A stretch of DNA of 13,213 nucleotides from an uncultured Clostridia bacterium (lineage in GTDB: Bacteria > Bacillota > Clostridia > Oscillospirales > Oscillospiraceae). The position numbers and the translations under genes are program-made. The notes below the pieces were generated by a model. The model saw nothing but the letters and a program-made list of their open reading frames with translations. It was not told where the DNA came from and did not search any database. Where the stretch lies: contig CAMGCA010000022.1 in NCBI GenBank assembly GCA_946011705.1, positions 1-13,213 of the forward strand, written 5' to 3'. Of this stretch, positions 1 through 7,756 are shown piece by piece. Within the stretch, counting starts at the first letter, position 1; the number at the start of each line of letters is the position of its first letter.

Positions 1-1140
1 TCCGTTGAGACCATGTACCGTGCCAAAACCGGTGCGCATCAACTGTATACGCTGCGCGAACGTTACAATGGACGTCCTCTTCCCCAGGTGGACATTGTGG
101 ATATGCGGGAGGAGCTGAAGCTGGGAAACGACACTTCCCTGAGCATTCCCCTCCGGGAGGATATTTTGCGGGCCTGGGACGCCGGGAAGCAGACGATCCT
201 GCTCCTCAACCGCCGGGGCAACAGCCGGGCACTGGTGTGCGTGGACTGCCGGGAAACCCCGGAGTGCCCCCGGTGCAATGTGAAGCTGACCTATCACAGC
301 GCCAACAACCGCCTCATGTGCCACTACTGCGGCTTTTCCCAGCCCGTACCGGAGCGGTGCCCCAGCTGCGGCGGGCCGCTGAAGACCATCGGCACCGGCA
401 CCCAGAAGGTGCAGCAGGAGCTGAATGCCCTGTTCCCCGACATGGAAACCCTTCGCATGGACACGGATACGGTCAGCGCGGTGAATACCCACGAGAAAAT
501 TCTGGAACACTTCCAGCAGGAAAATATTCCAATTCTCCTTGGCACCCAGATGGTGGCCAAGGGCCTGAATCTGCCGAATGTGACGCTGGTGGGCGTGTTG
601 GACGCGGATCTGAGTCTGTACACCGGGGGCTACCGAGCGGGGGAGACCACCTTCAATCTGCTGACCCAGGTGGTGGGCCGGGCAGGCCGGGGGGATACCC
701 CCGGACAGGCGGTGATCCAGACCCTCCAGCCGGAGCACCAGATCATCCGCCTGGCGGCGAAGCAGGATTACGATGGGTTTTATGATCTGGAAATCCGCCT
801 GCGGCAGGCCCAGAGCGCTCCGCCCTTTGGGGATCTGGCAGCGGTGACCTTCACCGGGCAGGAGGAGGGGAGTGTTCTGCGGGGGGCGGCTAACTTTCGG
901 GACAGCCTGAACGCCTGCCTGCGGCAAACGCCCTATTCGGAAGAACGATGCGCCGTGCTGGGGCCTGCCCCCTGCGTGGTGCCCAAGGTAAATTACAATT
1001 TCCGGTATCAGCTGACTCTGCGGTGCCGGATGAGCAAGCCCTTGCGGCAGCTGCTTTCGTATCTTCTGCGGCAGTTTAGCAAGGATCAAGCCAACCGGGG
1101 CGTCAATGCCTTCATCGACGTCAACGGCTACGATATGTAA
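1..1140 (+). CDS. priA: Primosomal helicase PriA, C-terminal part (5' end outside window)
   Basis: PriA is the superfamily 2 3'-5' DNA helicase that recognises stalled or repaired forks and reloads the replisome. The reading frame is open from base 1, and the first in-window Met (base 13) sits inside the conserved stretch SVETMYRAKTG, so this is a 3' fragment and not a start. Eight Cys codons at 238, 247, 265, 274, 319, 328, 358 and 367 make the four CxxC-type pairs of the PriA zinc-binding insert. Helicase motif V (GTQMVAKG, from about base 541) and motif VI (QVVGRAGRG, from about base 667) follow, then the C-terminal domain. The Walker A and DEAH motifs lie upstream of the window. The gene heads the def-fmt-rsmB-rlmN run with a 15-base gap to def, the usual order in Firmicutes. 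Identification is secure; only the N-terminal half is unseen. Confidence 0.97.
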   Translation, partial: SVETMYRAKTGAHQLYTLRERYNGRPLPQVDIVDMREELKLGNDTSLSIPLREDILRAWDAGKQTILLLNRRGNSRALVCVDCRETPECPRCNVKLTYHSANNRLMCHYCGFSQPVPERCPSCGGPLKTIGTGTQKVQQELNALFPDMETLRMDTDTVSAVNTHEKILEHFQQENIPILLGTQMVAKGLNLPNVTLVGVLDADLSLYTGGYRAGETTFNLLTQVVGRAGRGDTPGQAVIQTLQPEHQIIRLAAKQDYDGFYDLEIRLRQAQSAPPFGDLAAVTFTGQEEGSVLRGAANFRDSLNACLRQTPYSEERCAVLGPAPCVVPKVNYNFRYQLTLRCRMSKPLRQLLSYLLRQFSKDQANRGVNAFIDVNGYDM

Positions 1141-1155
1141 AGAGAGGAACGAGCT

Positions 1156-1632
1156 ATGGGACTGCGGAAAATTCTGACGGACAAGGACCCCGCGCTGCAC
1201 AAGGTGTGCAGACCGGTGGAGAAATTTGACGGACGGCTTCACAAGCTGCTGGACGACATGGCGGAAACTCTGGAGCAAGCCAATGGCGTGGGACTGGCAG
1301 CCCCCCAGATCGGCATTCTGCGCCGGGTGGTGCTGGTGGACACCGGCGAAGAGGTTCTGGAACTGATCAACCCCACCCTGCTGGAAACCAGCGGGGAGCA
1401 GGTGGGCGCGGAAGGGTGCCTCAGCGTTCCCGGCAAGTACGGACTTGTGAAGCGGCCTAACTACGCCAAGGTTCGTGCCCAGGACCGGAACGGCAACTGG
1501 TACGAGGCCGAGGGCGAGGAGTTGATCGCCCGGTGCTTCTGCCATGAGCTGGACCACCTGGATGGCATTGTGTACACCGAGGTTATGGAGCGGTTCCTCA
1601 CCGATGAGGAGCTGGCGGGAGACGAGGACTAA
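1156..1632 (+). CDS. def: Peptide deformylase
   Basis: Peptide deformylase is a cytoplasmic metalloenzyme that removes the formyl group from the N-terminal Met of new proteins. The 158-residue length is normal for the family. All three signature motifs are present: GVGLAAPQ at residues 44-51, EGCLS at 86-90 with metal ligand Cys88, and HELDH at 130-134 with metal ligands His130 and His134 and catalytic Glu131. The residue before HELDH is Cys129, part of RCFCHELDH, where many family members have Gln. The start ATG follows a purine-rich site AGAGAGG (1141-1147) by 8 bases. The stop overlaps the fmt start by one base (TAATG), so deformylase and formyltransferase are probably translationally coupled, the classic def-fmt pairing. 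No inhibitor-resistance change or truncation is visible. Confidence 0.97.
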   Translation: MGLRKILTDKDPALHKVCRPVEKFDGRLHKLLDDMAETLEQANGVGLAAPQIGILRRVVLVDTGEEVLELINPTLLETSGEQVGAEGCLSVPGKYGLVKRPNYAKVRAQDRNGNWYEAEGEELIARCFCHELDHLDGIVYTEVMERFLTDEELAGDED

Positions 1633-2543
1633 TGCGGGTTGTATTCATGGGAACGCCGGACATTGCGGCGACCTGTCTGAAAAAAATATTGGCGGACGGT
1701 TTTGAGGTTGTGGGCGTCTATACCCAGCCCGACCGTCCCAAGGGCCGGGGCATGAAGCTGGTAGCTTCCCCCGTGAAGGAAGTGGCGCTGGCCGCCGGGA
1801 TTCCCGTGCTTCAGCCCGAGAACTTCCGGGAGGAGGAGACGGTGGAAGCCCTGCGGGAATTAAAGCCCGACATCTGCGCCGTGGTGGCATACGGCCGGAT
1901 TCTGCCCCAGAAGGTGCTGGATGTGCCCACTTTCGGTTGCATCAACATTCACGCCAGCGTCCTGCCTAAGTATCGGGGCAGCGCCCCCTATCAGTGGGCG
2001 GTGCTGGACGGCTTGCCGGAGACCGGCGTGACGGCTATGTATCTGTGCCGGGAGATGGATGCGGGGGATATCATCGATGTTTCCAAAACTCCCATTGGGG
2101 AGAATGAGACTGCCGGGGAACTGCTTGACCGTCTGGCGGTGCTGGGGGCGGAGCTGCTGAGCAAGACCCTGAGCCGGTTTGAAAAAGAAGGAAAGGTGCC
2201 TGGGGTTCCCCAGAATCCGGATGCGGTTTCCTACGCTCCCATGCTGGATAAGACTATGTGCCCCATTGACTGGAATAAAACGGCTCAGCAGGTGCATAAC
2301 CATGTACGGGGCCTGCATCCCTGGCCTGTGGCCACCATGGTTTTGCAGGGGAAGACTTTCAAGGTTCACGACACCCGGGTGGTGTCCGGCAGCGGCACAC
2401 CGGGGCAGATTCTGGGCCTGACCAAAACCGGCCTGGTCATCGCCTGCGGCGAGGGCGCGGTGGAAGTGACCTCCCTGCAGGCCGAGGGCGGCAAACGGAT
2501 GGCGGCTCCCGACTACTTCCGGGGCCACCCGCTGGAAAGCTGA
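1632..2543 (+). CDS. fmt: Methionyl-tRNA formyltransferase
   Basis: Fmt transfers a formyl group from 10-formyl-tetrahydrofolate to Met-tRNAfMet so it can enter initiation. The 303-residue protein has the N-terminal formyltransferase fold (about 1-190), beginning with the MRVVFMGTPD strand. It carries the catalytic triad expected for the family: Asn105 and His107 in INIHASVLPKYRGSAPYQ, and Asp143 in REMDAGD. The SKRGR-like basic loop of the family corresponds here to DRPKGRGMKL (residues 34-43). A C-terminal tRNA-binding domain covers about 205-303. The start is fixed by the one-base overlap with def, and the end overlaps the rsmB start by one base (TGATG). It substitutes for nothing and is not fused; it simply works opposite to Def in the formylation cycle. 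Confidence 0.97.
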   Translation: MRVVFMGTPDIAATCLKKILADGFEVVGVYTQPDRPKGRGMKLVASPVKEVALAAGIPVLQPENFREEETVEALRELKPDICAVVAYGRILPQKVLDVPTFGCINIHASVLPKYRGSAPYQWAVLDGLPETGVTAMYLCREMDAGDIIDVSKTPIGENETAGELLDRLAVLGAELLSKTLSRFEKEGKVPGVPQNPDAVSYAPMLDKTMCPIDWNKTAQQVHNHVRGLHPWPVATMVLQGKTFKVHDTRVVSGSGTPGQILGLTKTGLVIACGEGAVEVTSLQAEGGKRMAAPDYFRGHPLES

Positions 2544-3856
2544 TGGGCGCTAGGGAAACAGCGCTGAACGCGCTGATTGCCTGCCGCCGGGACGGGGCTT
2601 GGCCCAACGGCGTGCTGAAAACCGCCATCCGCCGGGATCATCTGGACAGCCGGGAGGCGGCTCTGGCCACGAAATTGACCTACGGCGTATCCCAGAACCG
2701 GGGAAAGCTGGATTTCTATTTAAGTCAGCTTTTGAAGGGGAAATTGAAGGATCTGCACCCGGTGGTGCGGGATATTCTCCATCTGGGACTGTACCAGCTT
2801 TACGAATTAGACAAAATTCCCGACAGCGCGGCGGTGAATGAATCCGTGGCGCTGGCGAAGAAATACTGCAAAAATCCCAAGGCGGCCCCGCTGGTCAACG
2901 GCGTTCTGCGAAACGCCGTCCGTACCCGGGGGCAGCTCAAGGAGCCGACCTCCTACGCCGACCGCTACAGTCACCCCGATCCCCTGATTTCGCTTTTGAA
3001 GCAGAATCTCCCCAAGGGAACCCGGGAGCCCATGCGGATGGCGGACAACGCCGCCCCGGAGACGGGGGTGCAGGTGAATACCCTGAAAACCACCGCCGAC
3101 GCTCTGGCAAAGACGCTGGAAGGAATGGGCATTGGGGTTCGGCACCACGATTGGATGCCCGACTGCCTGATTCTTTCCGGTACGGGGGATTTGGAAAAAC
3201 TGGAACCCTTCCGGGAAGGCCTGTTTTATGTGCAGGATCCAGCAGCGAAGCTCAGCGTGCTCTGCGCCCAGCTTCCCCAAGAGGGAGCACGGGTGCTGGA
3301 CTGCTGCGCGGCCCCGGGGGGGAAAAGCTTTGCCGCGTCCATTGCCATGGGCGGACACGGCAGCATCACCTCCTGTGACATACATCCCCACAAAACCGGC
3401 CTGATTTCCGCCGGGGCTGAGCGTCTGGGCCTGACCAACATCACAGCAAGGATACAGGATGCGGCGGAATTTGTCCCCCAGTGGGAGGAAACCATGGATG
3501 CGGTTATTGCGGACGTACCCTGCTCCGGTTTGGGGATTATCCGAAAAAAGCCGGATATCCGTTATAAAAATGTGGAAGAAATGAAGGATTTGCCGGAATT
3601 ACAGCTGAAAATTCTGGAAAATCAATCTCGCTATGCAAAAAAAGGCGGTCTGCTGCTCTACTCCACCTGCACAGTGCTGCGGCGGGAGAATGAGGATGTT
3701 GTAAACGCATTTCTGGAACGGCACGGGGATTTTTTCACGGAATCTCTGCCCTTGCCGGATGTGCTCCCAAAGAATGACACCGGGATGCTGACCCTGATTC
3801 CCGGACAGTACGATACCGACGGCTTCTTCATTTGCCGTCTGCGGAGGAAAGCATGA
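2543..3856 (+). CDS. rsmB: 16S rRNA (cytosine-5)-methyltransferase RsmB (Sun/Fmu)
   Basis: RsmB makes m5C967 (E. coli numbering) on 16S rRNA using S-adenosylmethionine. The 437-residue protein has the expected two parts: an N-terminal NusB-like RNA-binding domain (about 1-140, containing the KLTYGVSQNRGKLDFYL region) and a C-terminal Rossmann methyltransferase. SAM motif I is VLDCCAAPGGK at 251-261, motif IV is DVPCSG at 324-329 with product-release Cys327, and motif VI is YSTCT with catalytic Cys376. The start is set by the one-base overlap with fmt; no strong separate ribosome site is needed if translation is coupled. The stop overlaps rlmN by four bases (ATGA). In some related bacteria a zinc metallopeptidase gene lies between fmt and rsmB; here there is none. 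Confidence 0.95.
   Translation: MGARETALNALIACRRDGAWPNGVLKTAIRRDHLDSREAALATKLTYGVSQNRGKLDFYLSQLLKGKLKDLHPVVRDILHLGLYQLYELDKIPDSAAVNESVALAKKYCKNPKAAPLVNGVLRNAVRTRGQLKEPTSYADRYSHPDPLISLLKQNLPKGTREPMRMADNAAPETGVQVNTLKTTADALAKTLEGMGIGVRHHDWMPDCLILSGTGDLEKLEPFREGLFYVQDPAAKLSVLCAQLPQEGARVLDCCAAPGGKSFAASIAMGGHGSITSCDIHPHKTGLISAGAERLGLTNITARIQDAAEFVPQWEETMDAVIADVPCSGLGIIRKKPDIRYKNVEEMKDLPELQLKILENQSRYAKKGGLLLYSTCTVLRRENEDVVNAFLERHGDFFTESLPLPDVLPKNDTGMLTLIPGQYDTDGFFICRLRRKA
3843..3848 (+). promoter_or_regulatory. Ribosome binding site that fixes the rlmN start
   Basis: GGAGGA lies inside the rsmB 3' end, 4 bases before the ATG at 3853. It supports that ATG over an in-frame upstream TTG at 3832, which has no comparable site and would add seven residues not typical of RlmN. 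Confidence 0.7.
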
Positions 3857-4881
3857 ATCTGAAATCCCTGACCCAGCCGGAGCTGGCAGATGTTTTAAGA
3901 GGGCTGGGTCAGCCCGCCTTCCGGGCCAAACAGGTGTTTACATGGCTTCATAAGGGCGTCCGCTCCTACGATGAGATGACAAACCTGCCCAAACAGCTGC
4001 GGGAGGCCCTGGCCCGGGACTATCCCCTGTACATTCCCAAGGTGGTGCGAAAGCAGGAATCCCAAAAGGACGGCACCATCAAATATCTCTGGCAGCTGTC
4101 TGACGGCAACTGCGTGGAGACGGTGCTCATGCGCTACCGCTACGGCAACACCGTCTGCATCTCCACGGAGGTGGGCTGCCCCATGGGCTGTGCCTTCTGC
4201 GCCTCCACCATCGGCGGGCTGGTGCGGCGCTTAGAGCCGTTTGAAATGCTGGATGAGGTGCTGTTTACCCAGGTGGATTCCGGCCTGCCCATCTCCCACA
4301 TCGTGCTCATGGGCATCGGAGAGCCGCTGGACAACTTTGACAACGTCATGCGCTTTCTGGAGCTGGTGAACAGCGCCGACGGCATGAACATTTCCATGCG
4401 CCATATCAGCTTAAGTACCTGCGGTCTGGTGCCGAAAATCGATGCCCTGGCAGAGAAAAAGTTGCAAATCAGTCTGGCTATCTCCCTCCACGGCCCCAAC
4501 AACGAGCTGCGAAGCCGGGTCATGCCGGTGAACAAGGCCTATCCGATTGAAGAATTGCTGGCGGCCTGCCGCCGGTACTACGAGGCCACCGGACGGCGCA
4601 TCCATTTTGAGTACGCCATGATTGACGGCGTTAACGACACCCCGGAGTGCGCCAGGGAATTGCTGAAACGGCTGAAGGGTCTGGGCGCGCACGTCAATCT
4701 CATCCCTCTGAACCATGTGGAGGAAAGCCCCCTGAAGCCCAGCTCCAAGGAAGCCGTGGCCCGGTTTCAGAAGATTTTGGAGGACGGCGGCGTGACGGCT
4801 ACGGTGCGAAGAACCCTGGGCGGGGACATTGACGCCTCCTGCGGCCAGCTGCGGCGGAAGTATCAAAAAGAGAGACAGTAG
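3853..4881 (+). CDS. rlmN: Dual-specificity 23S rRNA/tRNA (adenine-C2)-methyltransferase RlmN
   Basis: RlmN is a radical-SAM enzyme that methylates C2 of A2503 in 23S rRNA, and in some bacteria A37 in tRNAs. With the start at 3853 the protein is 342 residues, normal for the family. The 4Fe-4S cluster motif CxxxCxxC is Cys109, Cys113 and Cys116 in GCPMGCAFC. The two mechanistic cysteines are also present: Cys102 (VCISTEVGC, the equivalent of E. coli Cys118) and Cys330 (DIDASCGQLR, the equivalent of Cys355). GIGEPLDN is the conserved glycine-rich SAM motif. The arrangement matches RlmN rather than Cfr, although the two share a fold and cannot be separated with complete certainty by eye. It overlaps rsmB by four bases, so two rRNA methyltransferases are coupled, and is followed by stp after 32 bases. 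Confidence 0.95.
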   Translation: MNLKSLTQPELADVLRGLGQPAFRAKQVFTWLHKGVRSYDEMTNLPKQLREALARDYPLYIPKVVRKQESQKDGTIKYLWQLSDGNCVETVLMRYRYGNTVCISTEVGCPMGCAFCASTIGGLVRRLEPFEMLDEVLFTQVDSGLPISHIVLMGIGEPLDNFDNVMRFLELVNSADGMNISMRHISLSTCGLVPKIDALAEKKLQISLAISLHGPNNELRSRVMPVNKAYPIEELLAACRRYYEATGRRIHFEYAMIDGVNDTPECARELLKRLKGLGAHVNLIPLNHVEESPLKPSSKEAVARFQKILEDGGVTATVRRTLGGDIDASCGQLRRKYQKERQ

Positions 4882-4913
4882 ATTAGATACGGAAGACAGA
4901 AGGTGCTGCGCGT

Positions 4914-5645
4914 ATGCAGAGCTGGGGACTTACCGATCCTGGCTGCGTCCGGAAGCAAAATCAGGACGCCTACCAAATTGAACAGCTGGACCGGGAGACG
5001 CTATTGTGCGTGGTCTGCGACGGCATGGGCGGCGCCAAATCCGGCAATATCGCCAGCACCCTGGCCATGGAGGTCTTCGTGGAGGAGATTCGCCGCAGCT
5101 GGGTGAAGGGAATGGAATCCGACCGGGTGGATCAGATGCTGCGCAGCGCGGTAAAGCTGGCGAATTTCACGGTTTATGACCAGTCCGCCCAGTTTGAGGA
5201 CTTTGCCGGCATGGGCACCACCCTGGTGGCGGCGGGGGTGCGCAAGCACAAGGCCACGGTGGTCAACGTGGGCGACAGCCGGGCCTATGGCATCAACCGC
5301 ACAGGCATCCACCAGATTTCCAAGGACCACTCCCTGGTGCAGATGATGGTGGACCGGGGGGAACTGACAGCGGAGGTGGCCAAGAGCTATCCGGGCAAGA
5401 ACTTCATCACCCGGGCCATCGGCACGGAGCCCATGGTTCTGTGTGACATTTTTCACTGGAGCGTCAGCCGGGGGGACTATCTTCTCCTGTGCTCTGACGG
5501 ACTGAGCAATCTGATGGACGATCAGGAGATTCTCTTCGAGGTCGCCCACGGGGTCAATAAGCATCAATGCTGCAAGCGGCTGCTGGATATCGCCAAGAGC
5601 CGCGGCGCACCGGACAACGTGACCAGCATTCTGGTGTTGGTTTAA
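4914..5645 (+). CDS. stp: PP2C-family Ser/Thr protein phosphatase (Stp/PrpC type)
   Basis: This is a metal-dependent phosphatase that removes phosphates added by the neighbouring PASTA kinase. The 243-residue length fits the single-domain bacterial PrpC/Stp class, with no membrane segment. Family motifs are in order: KQNQDAY with Asp18, CDGMGG with Asp36 and Gly37, the GMGTTL strand, VNVGDSRAY, CSDGLSNLM with Asp195, and PDNVTSILV with Asp234 and Asn235. These supply the two-metal centre. ATG 4914 lies 8 bases after AGAAGGTG (4898-4905), and the encoded start QSWGLTDPGCVRKQNQD lines up with the usual start of the family. The kinase gene follows after 23 bases, the standard Firmicutes phosphatase-kinase pair. 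The symbol could equally be prpC. Confidence 0.95.
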   Translation: MQSWGLTDPGCVRKQNQDAYQIEQLDRETLLCVVCDGMGGAKSGNIASTLAMEVFVEEIRRSWVKGMESDRVDQMLRSAVKLANFTVYDQSAQFEDFAGMGTTLVAAGVRKHKATVVNVGDSRAYGINRTGIHQISKDHSLVQMMVDRGELTAEVAKSYPGKNFITRAIGTEPMVLCDIFHWSVSRGDYLLLCSDGLSNLMDDQEILFEVAHGVNKHQCCKRLLDIAKSRGAPDNVTSILVLV

Positions 5646-5649
5646 GCCG

Positions 5650-5656
5650 AAAGGAG
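5650..5656 (+). promoter_or_regulatory. Ribosome binding site for prkC
   Basis: AAAGGAG (GAAAGGAGC context) stands 12 bases before ATG 5669. The spacing is longer than ideal, but it is the only good site and it supports 5669 over the in-frame ATG at 5567, which lies inside stp. The long spacing may lower kinase translation relative to the phosphatase (inference). Confidence 0.55.
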
Positions 5657-5668
5657 CATTTAGCACTT

Positions 5669-7756
5669 ATGGATCAATACATTGGACGGCTGCTGGACGG
5701 GCGCTATGAGATTCTGGAAATCATCGGCACCGGCGGCATGGCCGTCGTCTATAAAGCGCGCTGCCATCGGCTGAACCGGTTGGTGGCCATTAAGATACTG
5801 AAAGACGAATTCGCCAGAGACGAGGAATTCCGCCGCCGGTTCCGGGCGGAGGGCGAGGCCGTGGCCATGCTGAGCCACCCCAACATCGTGCAGGTGTACG
5901 ACGTTTCCACCTCCGACAGCGCCAACTTCATTGTCATGGAGCTGATCGACGGCATCTCTCTGAAGGAATATATGGAGAAAAAGGGCGTCCTCAACTGGAA
6001 GGAGACCCTGCACTTCTCCCTGCAGATCGCCAAGGGCCTGGAGCACGCCCACAGCCGGGGCATCGTCCACCGGGACATCAAGCCCCACAACATTATGGTG
6101 CTGAAAAACGGCTCCGTGAAGGTCATGGACTTTGGCATCGCCCGAGTCATGAATAAGAGTAACACCCTGACCAAGGAGGCTTTGGGCAGCGTCCACTACA
6201 TCTCCCCGGAGCAGGCCAAGGGCGGCCACACGGATAACCGCTCTGACCTGTATTCTCTGGGCGTTGTGATGTACGAGATGATGGCGGGCCGCCCGCCCTA
6301 CGACGGCGAATCCGCCGTGTCCGTAGCCATCCAGCACATCAACGGCGGCGCGGCTCTGCCCTCCGCCTATAATCCCAACATTCCCACGGGTCTGGAGCAG
6401 ATCATCATGAAGGCCATGGCGCTGGAGGCCCGGGACCGGTACGTTTCCGCTACGGAAATGCTGCAGGATATGGAGGAATTCCGGAAAAATCCCGCCATTG
6501 TCTTTGATTACCACACCCTGATGGACGATGCCACCCGGAAGATTCCCAGCGTTCCCATGACCACGGCGGAAAAGAAGGTGCAGCTGCGAACCGGCGAACG
6601 CCCGGCGGCGGTGTCTCAGCAGACCGGCCAGCGGCGTACCGGCACGGCGGCCCGGCCTGTGACCGCTCAGCGGGACAGCGAGATCGTCAGCCGTGTTCAA
6701 CAGAAGCACCGTCAGGAGCGGAAAAAGAAGGACAGCGAGCGCAGCCGGGTGGCAACCACCGCCATCGTGATCTGCTGCGCCGTGGCAGTGTTCGCCATCA
6801 TCGTGTTCCTCATGGCCCTGTTCAGCGGCGCACTGCTGGATCAGGAGAAGGACACGGTGGAGGCGCCCTACCTCACCGGCGGGCTGTACAGCGAAGCCCT
6901 GGTGGAAGCTCACCCGGATTTCAACATCCGCCTGCGGCCCCAGCAGTACAGCGACAGCCACCCCAAGGACGAGATCATCAGCCAGCAGCCCACGGGGGGA
7001 ACCAAGGTCCAGCGGGGGTCGGATATCTGGATCACCGTCAGCATGGGCCCGGAGCCGGAGGTCATGAAGCTGGACAATTTTGTGGGGGCCGACGCGGAGG
7101 AGGCCTACAAGCTGCTGGACAGCCAGGGCTTCAAGCCCCTGAAAAAGAGGGAAGCCAGCTATGTCTACGAGGCGGGCATCGTGACCCGCACCGACCCGGC
7201 GGCGGATTCCGAGGTCACGGCGGGCCAGACCATCTACATTTACGTCAGCACCGGCCCTGAGGTGGTGGAAACCTCTATGCCCAATGTGGTTGGGCTGGAG
7301 CTGGCCCGGGCCAGGGAGCTGATGGAGCAGATGGGCTTCACCAACGTGCGCTACGAGCCTACGGAAAGCTCCCGGCCGGAAAATGAGGTGGTCTACCAGT
7401 CCGTGGGGAAAAACGAAACGGTGGACGTGTCCGCGGAAATCATCGTCCAGTATTCCACCGGCGTGGCGGAGACAGTGGAAAGCGAGCCGCCGGCGCAAAC
7501 CGAATCCGAAGCCACGGCGCCGCCCTTCAGCGTGTCCTGGGTGGTGCCGGAGCGGGATGAGGAGTACCGGCTGGATGTATGCCTGGGGGGAACCAAGGAT
7601 GTTCTGTTCTCCAAGCTGATTTCCCCCGGAGCCAAGACGGTTCTGCTGGACCTGTCCGGCAGCGGCGTTGTGTACTACGACCTGTACATCGATGGCGAGT
7701 TCGCCGAAACCAAGACGGTGGACTTTTCGCCCAGAAGCGTGGAGTCCGGCCCATGA
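5669..7756 (+). CDS. prkC: PASTA-domain Ser/Thr protein kinase PrkC/StkP type
   Basis: This membrane kinase senses peptidoglycan or lipid II through extracellular PASTA domains and phosphorylates division, cell-wall and translation proteins. The 695-residue protein has a Hanks-type kinase domain (about 13-270): glycine loop GTGGMAVV (20-27), Lys42 in AIKIL, HRDIKPHN with catalytic Asp136, DFG at 154-156, and an activation loop with candidate autophosphorylation sites Thr166 and Thr168. A Thr/Arg/Lys-rich juxtamembrane linker (about 290-358) precedes one transmembrane helix (about 361-390). Three PASTA repeats follow at about 397-462, 463-531 and 532-600; the first lacks the usual VPNVVG-type opening. 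The protein ends with a Thr/Glu/Pro-rich hinge and a roughly 80-residue beta-rich tail of unknown function. Start 5669 gives the typical MDQYIGRLLDGRYEI opening. The stop overlaps rsgA by four bases. Identity is secure; the tail's role is not. Confidence 0.96.
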   Translation: MDQYIGRLLDGRYEILEIIGTGGMAVVYKARCHRLNRLVAIKILKDEFARDEEFRRRFRAEGEAVAMLSHPNIVQVYDVSTSDSANFIVMELIDGISLKEYMEKKGVLNWKETLHFSLQIAKGLEHAHSRGIVHRDIKPHNIMVLKNGSVKVMDFGIARVMNKSNTLTKEALGSVHYISPEQAKGGHTDNRSDLYSLGVVMYEMMAGRPPYDGESAVSVAIQHINGGAALPSAYNPNIPTGLEQIIMKAMALEARDRYVSATEMLQDMEEFRKNPAIVFDYHTLMDDATRKIPSVPMTTAEKKVQLRTGERPAAVSQQTGQRRTGTAARPVTAQRDSEIVSRVQQKHRQERKKKDSERSRVATTAIVICCAVAVFAIIVFLMALFSGALLDQEKDTVEAPYLTGGLYSEALVEAHPDFNIRLRPQQYSDSHPKDEIISQQPTGGTKVQRGSDIWITVSMGPEPEVMKLDNFVGADAEEAYKLLDSQGFKPLKKREASYVYEAGIVTRTDPAADSEVTAGQTIYIYVSTGPEVVETSMPNVVGLELARARELMEQMGFTNVRYEPTESSRPENEVVYQSVGKNETVDVSAEIIVQYSTGVAETVESEPPAQTESEATAPPFSVSWVVPERDEEYRLDVCLGGTKDVLFSKLISPGAKTVLLDLSGSGVVYYDLYIDGEFAETKTVDFSPRSVESGP

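Noticed and set aside
3832..3852. Upstream TTG start for rlmN
   Set aside because: No suitably spaced ribosome site; ATG 3853 has GGAGGA at good spacing and gives the normal RlmN N-terminus.
5660..7498. 612-codon open frame on the minus strand opposite prkC
   Set aside because: It mirrors the prkC codon frame; high G+C in third positions removes stops on the opposite strand. The translation is low-complexity His/Leu/Val/Asp-rich and matches no family I recognise.
7579..7752. N-terminal extension of rsgA upstream of 7753
   Set aside because: It lies inside the prkC coding region in another frame and does not resemble the RsgA OB-fold start; the ATGA overlap start gives normal length.
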